From Planctomycetaceae bacterium (GTDB lineage Bacteria > Planctomycetota > Planctomycetia > Pirellulales > UBA1268): DNA of 12,897 nt. The stretch is taken from the NCBI GenBank assembly GCA_003509235.1, contig DONH01000186.1, positions 1-12,897 of the forward strand, given 5' to 3'. Position numbers and translations under genes: made by a program. The notes below the pieces were generated by a model. The model had not been told where the DNA came from, did no database searches, and saw only the letters and a list, made by a program, of their open reading frames with translations. Positions 1 to 5,841 of this stretch are shown piece by piece; the first letter of the stretch is position 1; every line of letters begins with the position of its first letter.

Positions 1-1
1 A

Positions 2-901
2 ACCGGAACGTCTGCCGATAGTCCGATGGTGTTACGAGCAGTTCAATACGTTCTTACGTTTCAACAATCAGATGGTGGGATTTATCAGCGTGACTCAGCT
101 ATTGCGAATTATGAGACATCAATTGCCATACTGGCTCTTCACGAGTGCAATACATCGGGGCAATATGAGGAGATAATCAAAAAAGCCAGGCGATTTCTCA
201 CGGTGATTCAGTGGGATGAAAGTGAAGGGAATACGTTTGCTGATCCTGAGTATGGTGGGGCCGGATATGGACGACACGAGCGACCAGATTTATCTAATAC
301 TACATTTCTCATCGATGCCTTGAAAGGTGTCGGAGCAAGTTCAGATGATCCGGCTATTCAGCGCGCATTGATTTTCGTCTCGCGGTCTCAAAACCTCGAA
401 GGTGCATACGACATTCTTGAGGTCGCACCTAAAAATCCTGATGGTGGTTTCTATTATACGCCAGCAAATGGGGGTGAAAGTCAGGCTGGTACAACACCGA
501 ATGGCGGTTTGCGTAGTTATGGTTCAATGACATACTCGGGGCTGAGGAGTATGATCTATGCTGGCGTTTCAGCAAATGATCCTCGAGTTCTAGCGGCAAT
601 AGAATGGCTTGGACGGCACTACACATTTGCAGAAAACCCTGGCATGGGTGATGCCGGCTTGTTCTATTATTTCCACACAGCTGCTAAGGCGCTTCATGTT
701 TTGGGCCAAAATCAAGTTATAGATACTGATGGGAAAGCCCATGACTGGCGAAAAGATTTGGTTGGTGTTCTTCTTAGTGCCCAGCAGGCTAACGGTTCGT
801 GGGTAAACAACAATCCTCGATGGCTTGAGGATGATGCCAATTTAGTAACAAGTTATGCACTTCTTGCACTGAGTTACTGTCAGGCATCTGTCACTGAATA
901 G
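2..901 (+). CDS. Prenyltransferase/squalene-cyclase-like QW-repeat protein, 3' part (5' end off window)
   Basis: The reading frame is open from base 2 to the TAG at 899-901, and the codons before the first ATG (base 26) contain no stop, so the gene begins outside the window. About 299 residues are visible. They form repeated helical units with QW-type motifs: 'QQSDGGIY' near the start, 'GGAGYGR', 'NPDGGFYY', and 'SAQQANGSWVN' near the end, followed by 'NLVTSYALLAL'. This is the alpha/alpha-barrel fold of squalene-hopene cyclases and protein prenyltransferases. The DxDD protonation motif of class II triterpene cyclases is not present in the visible part. It may lie upstream, or the protein may not be a cyclase. 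Similar repeat proteins of unknown role are, from memory, common in Planctomycetota. The fold is fairly sure; the substrate and reaction cannot be told. No neighbour in the window belongs to a terpenoid pathway. Confidence 0.8.
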   Translation, partial: TGTSADSPMVLRAVQYVLTFQQSDGGIYQRDSAIANYETSIAILALHECNTSGQYEEIIKKARRFLTVIQWDESEGNTFADPEYGGAGYGRHERPDLSNTTFLIDALKGVGASSDDPAIQRALIFVSRSQNLEGAYDILEVAPKNPDGGFYYTPANGGESQAGTTPNGGLRSYGSMTYSGLRSMIYAGVSANDPRVLAAIEWLGRHYTFAENPGMGDAGLFYYFHTAAKALHVLGQNQVIDTDGKAHDWRKDLVGVLLSAQQANGSWVNNNPRWLEDDANLVTSYALLALSYCQASVTE

Positions 902-954
902 GCTGATTGAATTAGTTGCAATCGAGCCAGATGATGGCTTTGTAACATGAGGCG

Positions 955-986
955 TTTTGCATTGCCTTTGTTTTGCACTGCCTTTG
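955..986. repeat. 16-bp tandem duplication, two copies
   Basis: Copy one (955-970) reads TTTTGCATTGCCTTTG and copy two (971-986) reads TTTTGCACTGCCTTTG, directly adjacent with one mismatch. It lies in the 266-bp gap between the QW-repeat gene and the LacI pseudogene. It looks like a local slippage duplication. No coding frame or terminator hairpin accounts for it. Confidence 0.8.
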
Positions 987-1003
987 TAGGGGGGACAGAA
1001 CAA

Positions 1004-1034
1004 GCATGAGTTCATGCAGGACCTAGTGAACTAG
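1004..1034. repeat. Two short palindromes in the non-coding gap
   Basis: Bases 1004-1017 read GCATGA-GT-TCATGC, with perfect 6-bp arms and a 2-bp centre. Bases 1023-1034 read CTAGT-GA-ACTAG, with perfect 5-bp arms and a 2-bp centre. They are 5 bp apart and lie about 130-160 bp upstream of the decayed LacI-type gene, so they could be relic operators. Neither has the central CG usual in LacI-family operators, so this is only a possibility. The rest of the gap (902-1167) shows no gene or RNA that I can recognise. Confidence 0.45.
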
Positions 1035-1069
1035 ATATCCATGAAACGGCGGCGTTATATCGTAAATGT

Positions 1070-1075
1070 TATAAT
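1070..1075 (+). promoter_or_regulatory. Possible -10 element upstream of the LacI-family pseudogene
   Basis: The sequence is a perfect TATAAT about 92 bp before the ATG at 1168. The region 16-18 bp upstream (around 1047-1053) is GC-rich and does not resemble a -35 box, so the promoter call is weak. It is reported because it is the best -10 match between the two genes. Confidence 0.25.
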
Positions 1076-1167
1076 TTGTGGAAATTTTGGGAGGGTGCAG
1101 CGTTGTGAAGGCACAGAACGAGCAGTGAAACTCGAGGCTTTCGTGACTCGCAACCAAGTGAACAACC

Positions 1168-2153
1168 ATGACTGATAGAAAGACTAAACAACCACGATCA
1201 GCTGAGACAGTGCGAGACGGTGTCACAATCGAAGATATTGCAAAGCGGGCCAATGTCTCAAAGAGTACGGTGTCAAGAGTCCTAAACGGTAGCGCGGTAG
1301 TCAATCACTAGAAGCAAGCTGCCGTTCACCGGGCTGTTATTTGCTTGAATTATACGCCCAATATGTTTGCTCAGGGATTGGCGAGTGGGAAGTCAATGAC
1401 TCTCGGCATCTTGACACAGAATATTGGTAGCCCCTTCTACGATTCAGTTGCTCAAGGGGTAATTGAAGGCTTAGCAGGATCTGGTTATACCCCAACTGTT
1501 ATTGATAGAAGATGGGAACAGACAAAAGATGCAGCCTCAATTGAAACATTGATTTCGCGAAAAGTTGATGGGCTTCTTATTGTTGCAGCAAGAGAGGTAA
1601 AAGGCTTTGAAGGACAGTAAGTCTCAGTCAATAACTAAAAAATCGGTTATCTTGCGACAAAGCATCTTTTAGAACAGCGGCATACACGGATTGCATTTAT
1701 TCATGGCTTAGAGGGTCACCCCGATGCCCAGAATCGTTTCGCAGGCCATCTTAAGGCCCTTGAAGAGTCTGGTATCAGTCCGTCTGATGAACTTGTTTAT
1801 CAAGAAGACTTTAGTGGGCAAGCAGGACTCATGGCCGTCAATTATCTGCTTGATCAGGGCATACATTTCAGTGCAATGGTTGCTGCGAATGATATGGTTG
1901 CATTTGGTGCGAGACTGGCTCACTATCGTCGCAGCTCTGTGTTCCAGAGGATGTTTCAATCATTGGCTGTGACGACCAAGCTGAGGCAGCTTTTATGACG
2001 CCACCACTTACGACCGTGCGGCAGCCTTCGTACGAAATGGGATTTGTTGCCTCAAGAGCTCTTCTTTCGTTGATAAGCAATGAAGACTATGGGTGGTCTG
2101 AATTAGCTCCAGAATTACAAATTCGTGAAAGTGTAAAACGTTTCACAAGTTAA
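1168..2153 (+). pseudogene. Decayed LacI-family transcriptional regulator
   Basis: Reading from ATG 1168 gives a canonical LacI helix-turn-helix ('VTIEDIAKRANVSKSTVSRVLNG', about residues 19-41). An in-frame TAG at 1309-1311 then stops it at codon 48. The same frame continues with recognisable periplasmic-binding-protein-like sequence ('LNYTPNMFAQGLASGKSMTL', 'VDGLLIVAAR') to TAA 1618-1620 and a further TAA at 1636-1638. About 28-30 residues that intact relatives carry here are missing. The frame resumes with 'GYLATKHLLEQRHTRIAFIHG' and runs to about 1932. The conserved 'CVPEDVSIIGCDDQ' block then continues in another frame, consistent with loss of one base near 1933-1935, down to TAA 2151-2153. 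An intact protein would have repressed or activated sugar-type operons in response to a small ligand. No such operon is nearby. Several independent lesions make sequencing error alone unlikely. A 47-residue DNA-binding fragment could still be translated. Confidence 0.9.
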
Positions 2154-2170
2154 AGTTGCAACGCAACCTT
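2153..2170 (-). terminator. Small hairpin between convergent genes, possible hemA terminator
   Basis: GTTGC (2155-2159) and GCAAC (2163-2167) pair around a 3-nt loop. Outer A/T bases extend the stem if one base is bulged. It lies about 28 nt past the hemA stop, and on the minus strand it is followed by TTTAACTT, which is only moderately T-rich. The position fits a terminator for the ccsA-hemA transcript, but the stem is short. Confidence 0.35.
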
Positions 2171-2195
2171 CATGGGCAGATCAGCTTTGGTCACA

Positions 2196-3470
2196 TTATT
2201 CCTTTAAATCAAAGAGCCGCTTTAACGCTTCAAGAAGCCCATGAGGTGGACCTGCCTTACTTTCACTTCGCAGGGAGGCCATAGGGGGATGGAGCATCTT
2301 GGCTGCATACCTTTCAAATGCTTGTCGAATTTCTTGCTGACTGCTTGTATCAAGATTTGGAAGCTTTCGGAAAAGTCGATCAAGTTCGACTTCACCTGTT
2401 TCATTCCAACCCGCTCGGAGTTGTTCAATAACTGGAACGGTCGATCGATGGTGCATATCTCCCATGAACCGACGAGTTTCTTCATCAACAATTGTGAGTG
2501 CTGCTGGAAGTTGTTTTTGTCTTCTACGGCGATTGGAATCACAGGCCTGACCAAGATCATCGATTGAGTAAAGCCAAACCCCTGGCCTGGTACCAATTCG
2601 TGAATCGAAGTCGCGAGGAACAGCAAGATCAAGAATAACAAGGGGACGTCCCTGTCGCTGATCTTGAACCCTTTGGAAGAGGTCAAGCGTTACTACCGGC
2701 TCTGAAGCACCAGTAGTACTGACAACAAGGTCCGCATTAACGAGTTCATGAGGTATGTCGTTGTAATCACCGGCTTGAGCATCAAGTCGTTTTGCCAGAC
2801 TGTGAGCCCGCTCCACTGACCGATTGATAATTCGGATGTTCTGTGCCCCGGCGTCACGAAGATAGCGAAGGGTTTCGGCGGCCATTTTTCCTGCACCAAT
2901 AAGAAGCACATGTTTGTCATCAAATCTTTCAAACACACCACTGGCAAAATCGGCAACCGCGATGCTTGGAATTGATAAGCGTTCCCGTCCGACAGTTGTT
3001 TCAGTGGTTACACGTTTGGCTGCTCGTAAAGCTGCCTGAAAAAGTTCTCCAGTAAGGGGTCCAGTCGCCCCACTTTTCTGAGCAAGCTGCCATGCTTGTT
3101 TCACCTGCGCAACGATCTGAGGTTCACCGAGAACCATGCTGTCGAGTCCAGCTGCAACACAAAATAGATGTTTCACAGCAGCAGTCCCTTGTTCACCACT
3201 AAGAACGCTTCCGACATTTCTAGGATCAACACCTCGGCACTCTGCTAGAAACATCGCTAATTCATCTGGTGGAGGCGGCCCTCGGCGTTCTTCGTCAGCA
3301 GCGTATAACTCGATTCGATTACAGGTCGACAAAAGAACCGCTTCACTTCCCGGGAACTGTTGCTGAAAACGCACCAGTGCCTCAGTTGCTTGCTCTGATG
3401 AAAAAGCAAGTTTTTCACGTAGTTCAATCGGGACAGTTCGGTGACTTCCCCCTGCGAAGGCGAGGCTCAT
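2196..3470 (-). CDS. hemA: Glutamyl-tRNA reductase
   Basis: HemA reduces glutamate carried on tRNA-Glu to glutamate-1-semialdehyde with NADPH, the committed step of the C5 route to tetrapyrroles in the cytoplasm. The 424-residue length is normal. The N-terminal catalytic domain has 'GSHRTVP' (His10) and 'LLSTCNRIELY', with the nucleophile at Cys50 as in the E. coli enzyme. 'GLDSMVLGEPQIVAQVK' follows at 108-124. The NADPH-binding Rossmann domain starts at 'VLLIGAGKMA' (188-197) and contains 'LDLAVPRDFD'. The C-terminal helical dimerisation domain ends the protein ('EIRQAFERYAAKMLHPP'). All key positions appear intact. The start at 3470 matches the family N-terminus. It overlaps the stop of the upstream ccsA-like gene in ATGA, with GGAG 7 nt before the ATG, which points to translational coupling. 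Other heme genes apart from hemE lie elsewhere. Confidence 0.97.
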   Translation of the reverse strand: MSLAFAGGSHRTVPIELREKLAFSSEQATEALVRFQQQFPGSEAVLLSTCNRIELYAADEERRGPPPPDELAMFLAECRGVDPRNVGSVLSGEQGTAAVKHLFCVAAGLDSMVLGEPQIVAQVKQAWQLAQKSGATGPLTGELFQAALRAAKRVTTETTVGRERLSIPSIAVADFASGVFERFDDKHVLLIGAGKMAAETLRYLRDAGAQNIRIINRSVERAHSLAKRLDAQAGDYNDIPHELVNADLVVSTTGASEPVVTLDLFQRVQDQRQGRPLVILDLAVPRDFDSRIGTRPGVWLYSIDDLGQACDSNRRRRQKQLPAALTIVDEETRRFMGDMHHRSTVPVIEQLRAGWNETGEVELDRLFRKLPNLDTSSQQEIRQAFERYAAKMLHPPMASLRSESKAGPPHGLLEALKRLFDLKE

Positions 3471-4363
3471 GAAGCAACTCCAGCAGGAATGGTTATGACT
3501 TGTTCATTCCCCTGTGAAGGGGTAAGTCTGTGCTGCGTACTTCCAAGTACCCCCCACAAAATTGAAATCGTGAGCATCGTAAAGCTAACGAGTGATAAAA
3601 GTGCTATGACTCTTCGGCCAATTGCACGTTGTCGCATAGCTCGTGAGGTACCAGCGACGATTATGAGCCAGACGACGAGTGCTCCCATGCGAAGAACAAC
3701 GGGATCAGTCCACGGCACACTCCCTAAAAGGCCATGTTGTTGATTGACAATATTTAAGATAATTCCTGAAAGAAACCCGAGGCTGCCCGACACAGCAGCG
3801 ATCACTGTCATTCGTGATGACCAGATCGATAGTTTTTCCAAGCTCGGCATACGAAATCCTTGAAGGGGAGCCTGTTTCCGATTAAGCCGCCCAGCCTGAA
3901 TAAGCCACATGCCACCCGCGAGGCCACCAAGTACAACAGCGACGCTCATCACAAGATTGAAACTTCCGTGAATGACACCCCAAATTTGTGTCGCAGGACT
4001 TTGCGGGAATGGTTCCCGGCTTGAAAGTTCAGCAACTCCAATAAGAGCTAATACGACAGGGAGAACAAAAAGACCCACGGGTGTTCTAGGATTAGAGACG
4101 GTCATCCAAAGCGATCCAGCAGCTAAAAGCCAAGCGGCCAGAAGATACCAATCAAACTCACTCGATAATGGTATGGAAGGAAGCGTGGTTGAACGCCAGA
4201 AGAGATACAGGCTGTGCGCAACCAGACCCGCGGTCACAAAACCAATCATTGTGATGCCTCGGACTCCAGACCGAAACCAGAGCCGACTTACCTCAAATAT
4301 GAGCGCGACACCATAGCTGGCGGCAAAACAGACCACAGAAATTCGTGAGATGAAGTCAGCCAT
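3467..4363 (-). CDS. CcsA/HemX-like cytochrome c assembly membrane protein
   Basis: This 298-residue protein is strongly hydrophobic, with about eight likely membrane helices (near residues 5-25, 36-56, 70-88, 97-113, 130-155, 182-204, 223-240 and 250-272). Features of the CcsA/HemX family are His50 in 'LVAHSLYLF', 'WGVIHGSFNLVMSVA' with His132, and 'PWTDPVVLRMGALVVWLIIVAG' near 217-238, which resembles the W-x-DP segment of the family. CcsA proteins hold and export heme for attachment to c-type cytochromes. HemX proteins sit beside hemA and, in Bacillus, lower HemA level. The 4-bp overlap with hemA favours a HemX-like role or coupling of heme synthesis to heme use. The tryptophan-rich WWD loop of full cytochrome c synthetase subunits is not obvious, and no CcsB/ResB partner is nearby. 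The family is likely; the exact role is open. Confidence 0.85.
   Translation of the reverse strand: MADFISRISVVCFAASYGVALIFEVSRLWFRSGVRGITMIGFVTAGLVAHSLYLFWRSTTLPSIPLSSEFDWYLLAAWLLAAGSLWMTVSNPRTPVGLFVLPVVLALIGVAELSSREPFPQSPATQIWGVIHGSFNLVMSVAVVLGGLAGGMWLIQAGRLNRKQAPLQGFRMPSLEKLSIWSSRMTVIAAVSGSLGFLSGIILNIVNQQHGLLGSVPWTDPVVLRMGALVVWLIIVAGTSRAMRQRAIGRRVIALLSLVSFTMLTISILWGVLGSTQHRLTPSQGNEQVITIPAGVAS
3478..3481 (-). promoter_or_regulatory. Shine-Dalgarno for hemA inside the end of the ccsA-like gene
   Basis: On the minus strand GGAG is followed by 7 nt and the hemA ATG (3468-3470). It lies within the last codons of the upstream gene and supports the 4-bp overlapping start. It stands out because most other genes in the window have no clear Shine-Dalgarno. 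Confidence 0.6.
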
Positions 4364-4372
4364 AAAAACCCT

Positions 4373-4403
4373 AGTAAAAAACTCACCCCAAAACCTGTAT
4401 CAA
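4373..4403 (-). promoter_or_regulatory. Possible promoter for the ccsA-hemA operon
   Basis: On the minus strand TTGATA (4398-4403) is followed after 18-19 bp by a TTTACT/TTTTAC -10-like box (4373-4379). The ATG at 4363 is about 10 nt beyond the box, which would give a very short leader. No Shine-Dalgarno is seen before this ATG. The boxes are imperfect and the spacing is slightly long. Confidence 0.3.
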
Positions 4404-4581
4404 TATCTTCCACAGAACATGAAATCAAGGACGTATCTGAGGCAGGATGAGCTTCGATACCAAAAACCTGAATGCAGCCTTTCTTACATGAATCAGACTA
4501 TTTAACTATTTTCCATTTCGAATCTTCTTATTGTACCCAAGAAATAGACAACTTTGAGCCAACAACCTGCTTCCTACAAAC

Positions 4582-4587
4582 TATACT
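4582..4587 (+). promoter_or_regulatory. -10-like TATACT just before hemE
   Basis: TATACT ends 7 nt before the preferred hemE ATG (4595), so transcription would start at or one base before the ATG and the mRNA would be leaderless. No purine-rich Shine-Dalgarno is present before the ATG. No good -35 box lies 16-18 bp upstream; a TTGAGC at 4554-4559 is about 22 bp away. Confidence 0.35.
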
Positions 4588-4594
4588 GATCCTT

Positions 4595-5665
4595 ATGAAC
4601 GTTGATTCTGATTCCCCGGACGAAAAAGAGCCAGCCACTGGTGACGTCGAAGACTCCCTTTTTATGAGGGCATGTCGCCTCGAACCAGTATCTCGGCCAC
4701 CCGTTTGGCTCATGAGGCAGGCAGGTCGGTATCTTCCCGAATATCAAGCCATTCGTAATAAGGTTACGTTTCTGGAACTGTGCAAGAATCCAGAACTTTC
4801 TGCTGAAGTTATGTTGGCGACAGTGGATCGACTTGGTGTCGATGCAGCAATTATTTTTAGTGACTTGTTGCCACTATTGCAGCCGATGGGCCTCGATTTG
4901 GAATTCACTCCTGGCGAAGGTCCCGTCATTCATAATCCACTTCGTACCCATACAGATCTTGATCGATTTCACGAGCTTGTTGATGTCGATTCACTCAGCT
5001 TTGTTTTTGAGACAGTACGTACAACACGTGCCGGCCTTCAAAAAGAATTGCCAGTCATTGGTTTTGCAGGAGCTCCATTTACTTTGGCTGGATATGCCAT
5101 CGAAGGAGGAACAAGTCGCAACTGGCTGCATACCAAACGATTTATGCTGACTGATCCTGATGGGTGGCATGAACTCATGGAACGACTTGCAAGGACGATT
5201 GGTAGATATCTTCATGCTCAATTTGATGCTGGAGCGAATGCGGTGCAGGTCTTTGATAGCTGGGTAGGTTGTCTCTCACCAGAACACTACCGTGAATTCG
5301 TTTTGCCCCATAGTCGGACTGTTTTTGAATCAATAGCGGGACGTGGACCGATTATCCATTTCGCAGCAGGCAATCCAGCGTTATTACCACTTGCGGCTGA
5401 AGCTGGTGGTACGGTCATGGGTATTGATTGGCGAACTGAGTTGGATCATGCCTGGCAGCAGGTGGGTTATGATCGAGGTGTGCAGGGTAATCTCGACCCG
5501 GCTGTACTGCACACAACTCCTGACGTTGTACGTCGTCGTACGGAAGATATTCTCGCACGTGTTGCGGGACGTCCTGGTCACATCATGAATCTTGGTCACG
5601 GTATATTGCCAGAGACTCCAGTTGAAAATGTATTGGAGTTCATTTCGACCATTAAACAAAAATAA
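4595..5665 (+). CDS. hemE: Uroporphyrinogen decarboxylase
   Basis: HemE removes the four acetate carboxyls of uroporphyrinogen III to give coproporphyrinogen III, in the cytoplasm and without a cofactor. From ATG 4595 the product has 356 residues, the normal size. The signature 'PPVWLMRQAGRYLPEY' (35-50) has the substrate-binding arginines. 'AAIIFSDLLPLL' holds the conserved aspartate (Asp90). 'GFAGAPFTLAGYAIEGG', 'QVFDSWVGCLSPEHYREFVLP' and 'NLGHGILPETP' (His335) follow. All key residues appear intact. The frame is open back to an ATG at 4472, but that adds 41 residues unlike the family start and would cover the only plausible promoter. The next ATG (4664) would cut into the conserved N-terminus. 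It is divergent from ccsA-hemA across a short gap, which suggests co-regulated heme genes. Confidence 0.95.
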   Translation: MNVDSDSPDEKEPATGDVEDSLFMRACRLEPVSRPPVWLMRQAGRYLPEYQAIRNKVTFLELCKNPELSAEVMLATVDRLGVDAAIIFSDLLPLLQPMGLDLEFTPGEGPVIHNPLRTHTDLDRFHELVDVDSLSFVFETVRTTRAGLQKELPVIGFAGAPFTLAGYAIEGGTSRNWLHTKRFMLTDPDGWHELMERLARTIGRYLHAQFDAGANAVQVFDSWVGCLSPEHYREFVLPHSRTVFESIAGRGPIIHFAAGNPALLPLAAEAGGTVMGIDWRTELDHAWQQVGYDRGVQGNLDPAVLHTTPDVVRRRTEDILARVAGRPGHIMNLGHGILPETPVENVLEFISTIKQK

Positions 5666-5690
5666 AATATGAGTCAACTCGTAGTCATAT

Positions 5691-5725
5691 CACAGGCGAA
5701 TTGTTTGAATTATTTTTCACCTGTG
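5691..5725 (+). terminator. Hairpin after hemE, possible terminator
   Basis: CACAGGCGAA (5691-5700) pairs with TTCACCTGTG (5716-5725) with one mismatch, around a 15-nt A/T-rich loop. It begins 26 nt after the hemE stop. Only three T residues follow, so it is a poor match to a classical intrinsic terminator. It could instead be a binding site or an mRNA-stabilising stem ahead of the SNF2 gene. Confidence 0.4.
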
Positions 5726-5841
5726 TTTCCGAGAGAATTGGGGTAAAACTAAGGATTGGCCTGTACGGTATTAAGGCAGTCCCGTTGAGCCTTATCTCAT
5801 TATTTTTTTATTTATCCATTCGCGAAGCACCGACACATACT

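Noticed and set aside
1126..1142. TGAAA-N8-TTTC as a LacI-family operator
   Set aside because: The arms are only 4-5 bp, the spacer is longer than in known LacI boxes, and the centre is not symmetric.
1309..1638. Stop-codon recoding or programmed frameshifting in the LacI-like gene
   Set aside because: Both TAG and TAA interrupt it, a block of residues is missing, and a frameshift follows. Other genes in the window end normally with these codons. Decay explains all the lesions together.
4472..4594. 41-residue N-terminal extension of HemE
   Set aside because: It is not part of the family. The start at 4595 gives the usual length, and the extension would cover the only promoter-like box.
5701..5841. 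N-terminal extension of the SNF2 gene from a TTG, with a hydrophobic stretch
   Set aside because: It overlaps the hairpin, lacks a ribosome site, and the family-like sequence starts at the ATG at 5842.
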